Source: Hondaea fermentalgiana
Taxonomy: Eukaryota > Sar > Bigyra > Thraustochytrida > Thraustochytriidae
Assembly: GCA_014084085.1 (NCBI GenBank)
Contig: NPFB01000071.1
Span: 46,035 to 110,034 of the forward strand
Length of the DNA: 64,000 bases
Direction of reading: 5' to 3'
Shown: positions 1 to 9,421 of the stretch, in pieces
Position numbering within the stretch: the stretch's first letter is position 1
Layout: each line of letters opens with the position of its first letter
The notes under the pieces: generated by a model
Databases searched by the model: none
Told to the model about the DNA's origin: nothing
The model's input: only the letters and a program-made list of their open reading frames with translations
Made by a program: the position numbers and the translations under genes

Positions 1-718
1 GGGGGGCTCTGGTGGGGACGTCGCGTATGCAACGGGGGCAATTGAGCCTTTCTACTTTGGCTTGGCTTCAAGCGCGTGCGTGATTTCAAGTGCAGGAGTG
101 CCTTCCTTGTATTATCTTCTGATGCCGATACTTGATTCTTGGCAGTCCTCCTTGACATTATGTCGGGCAAGGCCTATGTTTTGCCCAAATCGTGCACCAA
201 AGGATTGGCTACACTTCGTCGATGCGGGTCAATATGCAATGCCAATACGATTGAGCAGAGGTGCCAAGTCGCTAGCGAGCGAGCGAGTACCGCAGCACTT
301 TGTTACCTCGTTTCTTGCCTTTCTCCCCTCATCCGCGACGAGCTGTAAACAAAGTCAAAGAAAGAAACACTTTATGGATGCTTCGAGGCCTTGCTGCAGT
401 CGAAAAACAGTAGAGCGAACTTGCAATCCGTTTAGCCCTTCATCACTTGCTCCTTTATCACTATCTCGCGGTCTGTGAACCGGCCTTCAAACCGAGATGT
501 CCCTAACATCGCAGCAGAGACGCGCTATTGCTCTGAACAGGCTTCACGAGAAGTTAATTAATTTCGTCAAACGAACAACATCGTTTCGCAATTGAAAATT
601 AACTCGCCGAGTTTGAGAGATATCATTTAAGCGCAGCTCCGTTGTGGAGCTATTGATTTCTCTTTTAGACGATGAGGAATTGGAGAAGAAAAGGAAAAGA
701 CAAGTGGCATAAGCCTAA
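1..718. other. No gene recognised; flank of the Rheb-like gene
   Basis: Plus-strand open frames of 138 and 69 codons exist here (62-478 and 139-348). Their translations are Ser/Cys/Arg-rich, match no family I know and overlap each other in different frames. The last part should hold the 3' untranslated region of the minus-strand Rheb-like gene. I see no RNA gene or convincing repeat. Confidence 0.5.
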
Positions 719-1372
719 TTACAGTATCGCGCAGTTTGGTTCGTCGTCGTCCTCGGCGAGAAGGCCCGAGTCAGCTTCGACCTCATGCAGGAGGCGAATG
801 AAAACTTCCTCAACGTTCCAATTCTGCTTCGCAGAGCACGGCACGAAAGGGTAGCCCCAGGCCTTTGCAACCTGTTTTCCCTCATCAATGGACACTTCGC
901 GAAAATCGTCAAGATCGCATTTTGTCGCAACAAGAATCATAGGTATCGTTTGCCCTCCAATGACCCTCAAAAGCTTGTCATGGATGTGCTTGACATTCTC
1001 GAAGGAGGTTCGTGAGACGGCACTGTAGACCAGAATGTATCCATGCACGCCTACAGATGCTTGTCGCGAGAGCGTCGAGTACTCATCCTGAGCCGACGTG
1101 TCTAAAATGTCGCACGTGAAGCGCACTTGCTTTCGCAGTAACGTTGTCCGGAAAGTGTACTCGATCGTGGGTTCGTACATGTCGAGAAAATTATCATCCA
1201 CGAAGCGCGCGATAAGCGCACTCTTGCCGACGCCTCGGAAGCCAAGCACAACAATCTTGCGCTGCACGTCAATTTGCGGGAGACTGAGCAAACGCTCGTG
1301 CGAGGCGCGCAGCCCCATCGGGCTTGACGACCAAGACGACAGCGTGCGGCTTCGGTTCGAACGCGGCGTCAT
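719..1372 (-). CDS. Rheb/Ras-family small GTPase, prenylated
   Basis: Small GTPase closest by eye to Rheb, the membrane-bound activator of TORC1 in other eukaryotes. From the ATG at 1372 it is 217 aa. The P-loop GFRGVGKS is at about 44-51, with the Rheb-type Arg at the Ras Gly12 position. The effector region EPTIEYTF follows, then switch II DTSAQDEYS (91-99), TKCD (150-153) and SAK (180-182). The C-terminus CAIL is a CaaX box ending in Leu, which suggests geranylgeranylation. Switch II is odd: the Gly equivalent to Ras Gly60 is Ala and the preceding Ala is Ser. Family membership is clear; close Rheb orthology is inferred. The start is uncertain. ATGs at 1546 (275 aa) and 1318 (199 aa) share the frame, but the extra N-terminus from 1546 is Cys/Trp/Arg-rich and looks non-coding. 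Confidence 0.88.
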   Translation of the reverse strand: MTPRSNRSRTLSSWSSSPMGLRASHERLLSLPQIDVQRKIVVLGFRGVGKSALIARFVDDNFLDMYEPTIEYTFRTTLLRKQVRFTCDILDTSAQDEYSTLSRQASVGVHGYILVYSAVSRTSFENVKHIHDKLLRVIGGQTIPMILVATKCDLDDFREVSIDEGKQVAKAWGYPFVPCSAKQNWNVEEVFIRLLHEVEADSGLLAEDDDEPNCAIL

Positions 1373-2306
1373 CCCCACGTCGCTCGCAGGACTTGCGCCC
1401 GCCCCGCCGTCTTCGCAGGCTTGGCATGAGGTCCAACACGACTCGCAGCTCCGCTTACATCGCCGCCAGCGCCGACTCACGCCTGGGCACCACGCGCACG
1501 AGCACGCCCATGCTGTGTCGTCACGGCACCCGCGCGCGTAATCCATTGCAACCAACTCGTTGGCAATATGCTGCCTGGCTGAGCCTTGTATTAGGCCTAT
1601 TGTAGTGGGATGATGATAGTGAGACCGGGTCCGGGACCCCCTAGCCTAAGTCTCAGCCACGCCTAGGCCGTTGGCCCTCGGGTCTTATTCTGGCCTAGAT
1701 TGCCTGTGTCCCTCCCCCTCCTTCCTTTCTCGATGCAAGAGATAGGCTCATGAGCAAGGATCGGAAATTGGTAAACAATTAATCAGGGCCCACGTTTTGT
1801 TTTGTCCGTGAAAAGGCGGGCCTTTGAAGAACGGCTTGTGAGTATTTCGAAGAAATGGATCTTGATCATTTTACTTTGGCACGCTTGTTCCCAAGGTATA
1901 GCTGGGTTGCGCTTGGTTGCTTGCTTGTGTGGTTGCTTGCTTAGTTGCTTGCTTTTACAATGCTCTGCAACCAAGCAAGATTCTCTTCCTTGTGTTTTGC
2001 ATCTCCTCCCTCCAGCTCCTAATACAATCAATCCACAAAGCTCTCGTTGTTGCGAATCGGACAACGAATGAGAACTACACCATACCCTCATCATGCCAAG
2101 ATGGATTGCTCTCCTCGACGGCATGACACCGCACCGCGCCGCACCGCACTGCACCCTACACATCCGAGCTGACTGAGTGGTAGCTTTCGAAGCGAAGAAG
2201 AACCTCATCGTTCTGTGAGAGGCAACGTAGCAGAGCCCAGCCTTGGCACGCCTACGACGTCGCCAAAGTCTGACTTCAACTCAGGCTCGACGGCAAGCAA
2301 ACAGGA
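1373..2306. other. Divergent promoter interval (Rheb-like / hydroxylase)
   Basis: Between two genes transcribed away from each other. It holds a TAGGCCTA palindrome at 1592-1599 and related CCTAGG/GGCCTAG sites at 1661-1698. A degenerate TTGC tract runs from about 1905 to 1955 and a GCACC-type tract from about 2130 to 2155. I support no gene here. Confidence 0.5.
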
Positions 2307-3299
2307 ATGGCAGTCGAGGCAAACAGCAGCCAAAACCGGCGGGGGGGCGGCGGCGCGGAGGGAGAGAGCATGGGCATCAACGCAAGGCATGCGAAGGCCT
2401 TTGCGCGCGTGAATGCTACAGTGATCGCCGTGGGAGCTGTAGCGCATGCGGTGGCATCGCCGGCCATGGCTGTGGCAGCGAGGGGGGACATGCGCAAGCT
2501 CGCCGCTGGCGACTGGCTTAGCCTCTACGCGTCGTCGCTGGTCAAGACGGCAGCGTTCGTGGTTCTTATTACGACGAGTGCCGCACACAAGCCCAAGATT
2601 CTGGGCTCGCGACGCACGAAGGAGCCCTCTCGGGCGGATAACCTACGACTGATTGGATATGCCTTGGCCGCCTGTGTATTCGAAGCCGGGGAATTGGCAG
2701 TGGTGGCGCCCTTTCTCGCCGACAACCAAAATGGCATTGCTGGTACAAATACAAGCTTTGCACGAGGCGTCGACGGATACCTACCGGCTCTTGCGCAGGC
2801 TCTTCGATGGTGGCTGGTCTTTGTGCTCAAGTCGTTCATTTTTGAGGTGATTTTTGACTTTCTCCACTATTGGGGTCATCGTCTATCACACGAGTTCCCG
2901 CGCTTGTACCGCTTTCATCGAAGCCATCACAAATTTTTGCATCCGAATCCGCTCGCCACGTACCAGCAGCATCCTTATGATATTGTGTTTACGAATCTGG
3001 TCCCGAATGTTGTGGCAGTCCTCCTTTTACGAAATGTGTTGGGATTGACATTTGGCGGCTTCGATTATACGCTGCTCATGTGCTATAAAGTTTTTGTAGA
3101 AATTGCGGGACATGCTGGAGTTGAGAGCACGGCAACCTCCTTTCCCCAGTGCGCGCCACTGCCTCAGGCTCTGGGCATTGAGCTGCGAACTTACGACCAT
3201 GATCTCCATCACTCCTTTCCAGGAATGGCATGCAACTTTTCGAAGCGATTCACACTATGGGATCGCCTCTTTGGCACGTACAAGATTAAACCTGTGTGA
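2307..3299 (+). CDS. Fatty acid hydroxylase superfamily (sterol desaturase-like) membrane di-iron enzyme
   Basis: 330 aa from an ATG with G at -3. This is a membrane di-iron oxygenase of the fatty acid hydroxylase/C4-sterol methyl oxidase superfamily, which hydroxylates or desaturates sterols, fatty acids or sphingoid bases in the ER. The three histidine clusters are visible: HRLSH (191-195), HRSHH (204-208) and HDLHH (298-302). Further His residues lie between them. Hydrophobic segments occur around residues 30-55, 75-95, 110-135 and 160-185. The length fits the family. I cannot assign the substrate: it could be a C4-methyl sterol oxidase, a C5-desaturase relative or a sphingolipid C4-hydroxylase. 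It is divergent from the Rheb-like gene and convergent with DLST. Confidence 0.85.
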   Translation: MAVEANSSQNRRGGGGAEGESMGINARHAKAFARVNATVIAVGAVAHAVASPAMAVAARGDMRKLAAGDWLSLYASSLVKTAAFVVLITTSAAHKPKILGSRRTKEPSRADNLRLIGYALAACVFEAGELAVVAPFLADNQNGIAGTNTSFARGVDGYLPALAQALRWWLVFVLKSFIFEVIFDFLHYWGHRLSHEFPRLYRFHRSHHKFLHPNPLATYQQHPYDIVFTNLVPNVVAVLLLRNVLGLTFGGFDYTLLMCYKVFVEIAGHAGVESTATSFPQCAPLPQALGIELRTYDHDLHHSFPGMACNFSKRFTLWDRLFGTYKIKPV

Positions 3300-3700
3300 C
3301 GAGCTAGCTAGCTGTGGCAAGCTAGCAAGGACGGTGACAAGCCAGAAGTGCAAATCGCGCGCAATCAAAATGAGCGCAGCACGAAAAGGGACGTAAGCAG
3401 GAGAGAAAAGCAATAGGAGGATCAGCAATAGCAGAAAAGGATAGATTTGCGTCGCGTCGAGTACAGCAGAGCCGAGCAGAGTAGAGGGGGAATATACGGC
3501 CAAGGAGAATTTTGTGTCTGCAAAACGAAGGCCAGCTTTCGCCATGCCTTCCTGTTTCCACACCATTATTCGAGGATTCACTAAAAGCCAATCAAGTTAT
3601 CTTTTGCGGGCGCAGTAGCTGGACAACAATTTAGTAAAACTCTGTGCACGCGTGCCTGGACGCAACGTTTTCTCTGTTTATAGAACTCGATCAAGTGCAC
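3300..3700. other. Convergent 3' intergenic interval
   Basis: Lies between the stop codons of the hydroxylase and DLST genes. It is mostly A/G-rich with CAGAG-type short repeats near 3460-3490, and presumably holds both polyadenylation sites. No gene is supported. Confidence 0.5.
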
Positions 3701-5083
3701 CTAAAGACCAAGCAGGAGACGCTCGGGGTCCTCAATCTTCTCCTTGATAGACTTGAGGAAAGTGACGCTCTCGCGGCCATCGATGAGACGGTGGTCGTAA
3801 GTGAGGGCGATGTACATCATCGGGCGGGACACGATTTCGCCGTTGACGGTAACAGGGCGCTCCTTGACGCCGTGCATGCCAAGAATGGCAGACTGCGGCA
3901 TGTTGAGCATGGGAGTAGAAAAGAGCGAGCCAAAGACTCCACCGTTGGTGATGGTGAAGGTGCCGCCAGCCATCTCTTCCATCGTGAGCTTGTCCTCGCG
4001 GGCCTTGGCGGCGAACTCGCCAATAGTGCGCTCGATGTCAGCAAAGTTCATGTCCTGGCAGTTGCGAAGAACCGGGACCACAAGACCGCGCGGTGCCGAG
4101 ACGGCCACAGAAATGTCGACGTAGTCACGGTAGACGATCTCCTTGTCGTCAATGACGCCGTTCACGGCAGGAATCTCCAAAAGAGCCTTGGTGGAGGCGG
4201 CCACGAAGGCCGACATGAAGCCAAGCTTGACTCCATGCACCTTTTCGAACTGATCCTTGTAGGTCTTGCGCATCTTCATGAGCCCACTCATATCGACCTC
4301 GTTAAAGGTGGTGAGCAGCGCGGCGGTGCCCTGAGCCTCGACAAGGCGCTCGGCGATCTTGCGACGCATGGGCGAGATCTTGACGCGTTTTTCCGTGCGG
4401 GAAGCCTGTTTGGTGGTGCCCGGAACAGGGTTGGAGGCCGGGCTACCGCTAGACTGGCCGCTGGACTGCTTGGGTGCGGGCGACGACGAAGGCTTGGACG
4501 AAGAGGACGATGGCGCCGAAGGTGCAGGCGCCGACTCTGCCTTGGAGGGTTCCGGCTTGGAGGGCTCCGAGGCAGGCGCGGCCTCCTCCTCCTTGGCAGG
4601 GGGTTTTCCACCGCCGGGGGCATCCGCCTTTTTGAACTTGACGAGGGGCTCGCCGACCTTGACCTCGGAGTCGACCTCGACAAAGATCTCGACGATCTCG
4701 CCGGGCTTTTCGACGCGCACAGGGAAGGTGACCTTGTCAGTCTCCATGGTGGCGATTTCGTCGTCCTCGAAGCAGTAGTCTCCGACGCTCTTGGTCCACT
4801 CGACGACCTCACCCTTGGTGATGGAATCTCCCAGGGGCGGCACATTCATGATCCACTCGTCGTCACCCGCGGAAAACCACCGCCGCTGCGCGGCCATGGG
4901 CGCTCCCGCGCGCATCGCGAGCGCCGACGGCGCCGCAAAGACCCCACCGCGTCCCGCGCGCGCGCCCGCGAGGACGCCTGCGCCTGCACCTGCGCCTGCG
5001 CCCGCGCCCCCCTGCGCCTGCGCCAGCGCGCGCCGCGAAAGCATTCTCGCTGCCGCGAGCCTCATCATGCCCGGCGCCGCCAT
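3701..5083 (-). CDS. DLST: Dihydrolipoamide succinyltransferase, E2 of 2-oxoglutarate dehydrogenase
   Basis: 460 aa from the ATG at 5083; the open frame runs further only through a TTG. E2 of the mitochondrial 2-oxoglutarate dehydrogenase complex transfers succinyl from lipoamide to CoA in the TCA cycle. The N-terminus is rich in Ala, Arg and Met without acidic residues, fitting a mitochondrial presequence. One lipoyl domain follows, with the lipoylation motif ETDKVTF. Next comes a Pro/Ser/Lys/Ala linker, then the catalytic acyltransferase domain ending with DHRLIDG (His431 and Asp435). There is no peripheral subunit-binding domain in the linker; this is usual for eukaryotic DLST and not a deletion. 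A 548-codon frame lies antisense to it and is a codon-bias shadow. Confidence 0.97.
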   Translation of the reverse strand: MAAPGMMRLAAARMLSRRALAQAQGGAGAGAGAGAGVLAGARAGRGGVFAAPSALAMRAGAPMAAQRRWFSAGDDEWIMNVPPLGDSITKGEVVEWTKSVGDYCFEDDEIATMETDKVTFPVRVEKPGEIVEIFVEVDSEVKVGEPLVKFKKADAPGGGKPPAKEEEAAPASEPSKPEPSKAESAPAPSAPSSSSSKPSSSPAPKQSSGQSSGSPASNPVPGTTKQASRTEKRVKISPMRRKIAERLVEAQGTAALLTTFNEVDMSGLMKMRKTYKDQFEKVHGVKLGFMSAFVAASTKALLEIPAVNGVIDDKEIVYRDYVDISVAVSAPRGLVVPVLRNCQDMNFADIERTIGEFAAKAREDKLTMEEMAGGTFTITNGGVFGSLFSTPMLNMPQSAILGMHGVKERPVTVNGEIVSRPMMYIALTYDHRLIDGRESVTFLKSIKEKIEDPERLLLGL

Positions 5084-6400
5084 CTTCGCCCGGCCCTGCC
5101 ACGCGCACAAGACCGACCTCGTCCCGCCGCGCTCCTCCGCCCGCTCGCTCGCACGCCGCTCACTCGCTCGCTCGCGCTCCTCCGCCCGCTCGCTCGCCTA
5201 ACCCGCGATCGCCGCCCGGGAAGCGTACTGGATCTATCTCTCTCTCTCCCCCTGCCAGGCGGGCCATCTATCTCTCGCAGCTGCAGCTAGCTTCAAACTC
5301 AGCGCACTGGCAGCTGCTCTCTCTTTGAAAGTAAGAAGCCTGAGAACAGAAACCAATTGGGGGCCTGCAGCGGGGTTTGGGGGCCCGGACAGAGCAGCGG
5401 CAAGCCGCCTGGATATGAATGCGTGGCCACGGAGGAGCCCGTCTATTGGGAGGCAGAAAGCGTCAGCAGCAGCTGCAGGCGGCCCGGCAACCGCGCATAT
5501 CTCACCTCACCTCACCCCATCTCATCTCAACTCCGCACATCCGCATCGCATCGCACGCGCGCTCCGCAGGCGCCATCGCGGCGCATCGCGGCCAGCGATG
5601 ACGACGCCAGACCCGCACCAGCCAGCGTGCAACTACTGCTTGCTACGAATAGGCCTAGGCCTAGTAATCTAGCTAGCCTGGCTTCGAGAGTCTGCTTGCG
5701 ATGGATCAGCGAATTTGGAGCTCACTGCTGGCCTGCCCAATCGAAGGATGAGCCCATCCCCGCGCGCTGCCGCGGTCGCGTTGACGTGGATCCGGATGAG
5801 TGATGATGGTGTTGATGGATTCGTTCATGTGAGAGTCCTCGCAAAAAACTTTCACAGCAGCAGCAGCCTAGTAGCAGTGCGCTCGCGGACGAAGAGACAG
5901 ACGTCTTCCGGATCAGATGACGACGCCATAACCTCGATCGAGGCTGCGCACGCCACGCTGTGTAGTGCAGACGACGATGCACAGACGCAGACGCAGGCGC
6001 GGGCCGGCAGTGGCAGCGGCAGCGGCAGCAGCACGGCTGCTTGCAAGAAGGGGAGTAGCAAGGCCTACTAGGTCAATAGGCCTCTAATAACATAGAGGAA
6101 AAACTTGTGAATTCGCGGGTTCGTTCATCGCGAGCGCCGCGTTCGGCCACGGACCCGGAATGCCACTTTGAAAAAAAAAGAAAAAAAGAAATGCAGCATA
6201 ATCCAGGTGGTTCGCGTTGGAGCTTGCTGTGCTGCCAGCTGCAAGGCTGCCTGCACCAGACAGGGGCGAACATGGCGAGAGACAAGCGCACGAGAAACTT
6301 GAGCAAAAGAGTCAATACATTTCAGGAAATTAATGGATCATCGAGTCATGATGTCACCGCGGACTGAGACACGATGACAAGAGGCTGCCTCCTCGACAAA
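5084..6400. other. DLST upstream region and transporter 3' flank, 1.3 kb
   Basis: Contains GCTCGCTCGC-type tracts just upstream of DLST and a TC tract near 5240-5255. CTCAC/CATCTCA repeats lie near 5505-5530, and an overlapping TAGGCCTAGGCCTAG block at 5650-5664. A GGCAGC tract lies near 6005-6030, further AGGCCT sites at 6061-6086, and an A-rich stretch at about 6172-6190. Small open frames here look like repeat translations. No gene is supported. Confidence 0.5.
5650..5664. promoter_or_regulatory. Overlapping TAGGCCTA palindromes upstream of DLST
   Basis: Two overlapping copies of the palindrome that recurs in intergenic space of this window, about 570 bp upstream of the DLST ATG. A regulatory role is inferred from recurrence only. 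Confidence 0.3.
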
Positions 6401-8845
6401 CTACGGTCGAGATCTGAGCATCTCCACAGCCTGAGACACGGCACTGTTAGGTTCGAGAGCGATGCGATATGCGAGCGTTTCCTGGCTCGCTTCGCACATT
6501 TCTAACGCAGAAGCTCGCGCTGCCAGGACATCCCTTGGTCCGTCGCCCACGATGACGTGCGGCTTGCGCGCGAGTAATGCCAAGAGCGACCATCCCAGAC
6601 GATCCGAAACAATAACTTTGCCAGAGGCAATTACCGCCGCCGTCTGTGCCAACGCAAGCTCAGCGTCGAATGTCAATGTGATCTTGCTATCCAAGGAAGC
6701 CATGGATTCCCGGTCAAGAAGACGGAAAGATACTCCTTGACCACGGCCGTCGGGCAAAGCATTCAGGTGTTCCTGGATCCATTCCTCGGTGAAGCTCCTC
6801 TCGGAAGACAGCCCATCCCGAGCGCCGACCTGCCACAAGAAAACGAGGTCGACGGGCCCCAGAGACGCGCTTGCAAATGTCTTGCTCGGCACAAGAGGCG
6901 CCAAGTGCAGTGTTGTGTCTGGCACAAAACGATTGTCGACAAAGTGAAAGTGTTGCACGGCCAGCTCGAGGCTCGCACGGGAGCGCCATGTGAATATAAT
7001 CTTGCGCCCAGACTTTTCAAGACCAATCGTACTTGTGATAATTTCACGAAGAAGAACGGCGTCCCTTCGTATCCTGTCCTTTTTCGTCTTCACCAAGCTC
7101 CTGGGCATCGCAAGAAACGTCATGTTGTGACGCAGTGCGAACTCCACGAGCTTGAGCTGGCCATGCAGTGATCCTCGGCGCCTTCGATCAGTCGCATCTT
7201 CACCTCCAAGCGAAAGGAGGAGCTTGTGCTTTGAGAATACCGTCTCGTCACACGTTGGAAATCTTGCAGTCGCGGCCTCGACCACTTGGCACCTGGCGAC
7301 GCTCCTCGAGGACTTGCCAAGATCTCTCACAAGACTCCAAAAACCCTGCTCTGCAGCTAGACTTTCATAATCGCGATCGGGAGTTGAGTCTGCTACGAGG
7401 ATGCCTGAATCGCGGATGTCGCCGCGTGCAAAAACCTCCTCCAAAGACGTGTACTGCTGGTCTCGCACAGATGAAAGACACGCAAACCACGGGTCTTGGT
7501 CTGGGAGTTCCAGTTGGCTTTCAGAAGACGTAGACCAAGTGCCCGCAGTCGACACTTTACTTGCTACAACATCCATGCCACCGTCGCGAAGCCCGTGAAA
7601 GGCCAGAAAGGAAAGGCCAGCCAACAGAGACGTCCCACTCGCACGCTGCGCGGCAGATGTCCAATATTGCATTGAGGTCCCCACCTTTTTGGATGTGTAT
7701 TCCTTACTGTGCGAAAACAAAGTCACCCCGAGCTTCGCAAGGTATAGCCCAAACCACTGCAGCGTGGAATAGTCCTCATCGAGAAAGAGACCAGCCGAGA
7801 CAAGCACAGTGAGGCCTTTGCCAGCCTTCAACAATGCATGCGATGGCGCTGTTACGTATTCTAGAGCCAAGAAAGATACCAGATTGTATGAAAAGTAGTA
7901 GATCGATGACAAGAACGTGGCAGAGCACCAGGCTAGCTGGAACGCCAGAACAACCTCATCAGGACTGTGCACTGCTGTAACGATAAGCGTCAAACACCCA
8001 ACCACAGCACAGCCAACGACGCACGTCGAAAGAAAGATGTTGAGCATCTCCGCGTCCATGGTGCCTTTCTCGGAAGCCTGGCGAAACTTTTTTATGAGCA
8101 CCGTGCGGGAGCCAAACATTGCATTGCACACCATTGCAGAGATCAAGACAGCAGGGAGAAACGGAGGATGGTAGCTCGCGATACCAACGCCAACGCAAAC
8201 GAAAGAAATCCAGAATAAGCCCGTCCACGTCACTTCCTTTATATACCGTTGCAGGTCGAGCACGCGGAGGGCTAGAATCACGAATAAGGGTTCCAAAGCC
8301 TTGTACGTTAGGGCCCCGGAGACGCCTGAGAAGACGACCAGTAGATTAGTAGCATTGTTGCCCAGACCATGCAAGATCCCAATTCGGGGCGCGGCTCTGC
8401 ACACGCTGCACAAGGATGAAAGTTCGCCGCGCGCCGCTGCCATAGTCACAGCGAGGATTGCCGAACCAAGCAGTTGAAGAGAAGTCACCATGGCAGATGC
8501 CAAAAAGGGGTCTACTCCTTCTGTCACTGATCCACGCAGCACTTTCTTGGAGTTGGCTGAGAAAAGCGCACTTGTCGCCCACCATATGGCAGTGAGGACA
8601 GCCACCTTGAGGACAACGCGCGAATCTCGCCTCGCAATTGCGGAAGTAGAGTCTCGAGCAACACCTTGCCCAGCTTGTGCTACGAGTTCCGCCCTGGGCT
8701 CACCCATTAGGACAACACTCGCAGCATCGCGATTTGCGGCGCCCGGCACGATGCTTTTGCCGTAGTTGTCCACCGCAAAGTCAGACGCACTCTCGCCACC
8801 AAAGCCACGCGCATTGGGCTCGGGTTTGGCGGGTGTCAGAGGCAT
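6401..8845 (-). CDS. Sugar-phosphate/nucleotide-sugar transporter fused to polysaccharide pyruvyltransferase-like domain
   Basis: 814 aa from the ATG at 8845. After about 60 polar residues come roughly 320 residues of closely spaced hydrophobic helices resembling the triose-phosphate transporter (TPT)/drug-metabolite family. The last segment has the typical pattern of a glycine-rich helix, Lys, acidic loop, helix and Lys-rich tail. The remaining ~400 residues are soluble. They resemble polysaccharide pyruvyltransferase: LLSLGGEDATDR near the domain start, then a hydrophobic block ending MPRSL, then TWRSRASLELA, FVPDTTLHLAP and VIVSDRLGWSLL. The family carries a His after SDRL, in SDRLHG; here it is GW. 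The transporter part should sit in the Golgi or ER membrane. Placing a pyruvyl-transfer domain behind it would couple donor import to glycan decoration. The fusion is read directly from one ORF; the C-terminal assignment is motif-based. Confidence 0.78.
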   Translation of the reverse strand: MPLTPAKPEPNARGFGGESASDFAVDNYGKSIVPGAANRDAASVVLMGEPRAELVAQAGQGVARDSTSAIARRDSRVVLKVAVLTAIWWATSALFSANSKKVLRGSVTEGVDPFLASAMVTSLQLLGSAILAVTMAAARGELSSLCSVCRAAPRIGILHGLGNNATNLLVVFSGVSGALTYKALEPLFVILALRVLDLQRYIKEVTWTGLFWISFVCVGVGIASYHPPFLPAVLISAMVCNAMFGSRTVLIKKFRQASEKGTMDAEMLNIFLSTCVVGCAVVGCLTLIVTAVHSPDEVVLAFQLAWCSATFLSSIYYFSYNLVSFLALEYVTAPSHALLKAGKGLTVLVSAGLFLDEDYSTLQWFGLYLAKLGVTLFSHSKEYTSKKVGTSMQYWTSAAQRASGTSLLAGLSFLAFHGLRDGGMDVVASKVSTAGTWSTSSESQLELPDQDPWFACLSSVRDQQYTSLEEVFARGDIRDSGILVADSTPDRDYESLAAEQGFWSLVRDLGKSSRSVARCQVVEAATARFPTCDETVFSKHKLLLSLGGEDATDRRRRGSLHGQLKLVEFALRHNMTFLAMPRSLVKTKKDRIRRDAVLLREIITSTIGLEKSGRKIIFTWRSRASLELAVQHFHFVDNRFVPDTTLHLAPLVPSKTFASASLGPVDLVFLWQVGARDGLSSERSFTEEWIQEHLNALPDGRGQGVSFRLLDRESMASLDSKITLTFDAELALAQTAAVIASGKVIVSDRLGWSLLALLARKPHVIVGDGPRDVLAARASALEMCEASQETLAYRIALEPNSAVSQAVEMLRSRP

Positions 8846-8895
8846 CTTTTGGCAGGCAGGCAAGTTAGATTAGCACAGAGAACTCATGCACTTTC

Positions 8896-8939
8896 CCAGC
8901 AGCAGGAGCAGCAGCAGCAGCAGGAGCCACAGCCACAGC

Positions 8940-8996
<57 letters not shown>

Positions 8997-8997
8997 C
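8896..8997. repeat. Interrupted CAG/CTG trinucleotide repeat
   Basis: About 100 bp of CAG units with GGAG, CCACAG and TAG interruptions, lying about 50 bp upstream of the transporter-fusion ATG. Its position makes it non-coding in my reading; it may vary in length among strains. Confidence 0.85.
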
Positions 8998-9099
8998 ACA
9001 GCGGCCCTGCACTACGCCGAGGCGAAGATGGCACTCTGAGTCGTGGTCGCTCACTCGCTCTCTTGCTCTCCGATGTAGGAGGCCATGGCCCACTAGGCC

Positions 9100-9107
9100 A
9101 GGCCTAG
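9100..9107. promoter_or_regulatory. AGGCCTAG motif in divergent promoter
   Basis: One occurrence of the recurring AGGCCTA motif, 255 bp from one start codon and about 320 bp from the other. Function is inferred from recurrence only. Confidence 0.3.
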
Positions 9108-9421
9108 TAGTACAAGTTGACTCAACAAGAAGAGGCGGTTAGACCCAATGGCATGCGCGATAAGGCCTCGATCTGCGTGTAGACTCGGCTTTTAGAAGTC
9201 GTGAGGATGGCGCGAGTGGGGCTGGGGATGATTGATGACCTTAACTCCCTCGTGGTCGGCATCCTGGATGAAAGCTTCACAATGAATAGAACGGAACATT
9301 CGATCGTCATTTCATTTCTTCAATCTTGTCATCAACGGCTGATGATGGCTGTTGCGACGCAAAGTCACATTAGATCTCTCTCAAACGCTCGTCCGTGAGC
9401 CAACAAGGCGTGAGCGCGAAG

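Larger units (their letters stand above)
8846..9421. other. Divergent promoter interval with CAG tract
   Basis: Separates the transporter fusion (minus) and the TPR-kinase fusion (plus). It contains the CAG tract listed separately and an AGGCCTAG site at 9100-9107. The serine or cysteine homopolymer open frames here are translations of the CAG tract. Confidence 0.55.

Noticed and set aside
62..478. 138-codon plus-strand ORF at the window start
   Set aside because: Composition rich in Ser, Cys and Arg; overlaps another frame; no recognisable content.
4340..4640. Possible deletion of the E3-binding domain in DLST
   Set aside because: Eukaryotic DLST normally lacks a peripheral subunit-binding domain, so the Pro/Ser linker is expected.
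3644..5290. 548-codon plus-strand ORF
   Set aside because: Runs antisense over DLST, whose domains are unmistakable. Its Arg/Leu/Gly-rich product is a shadow of third-position GC bias.
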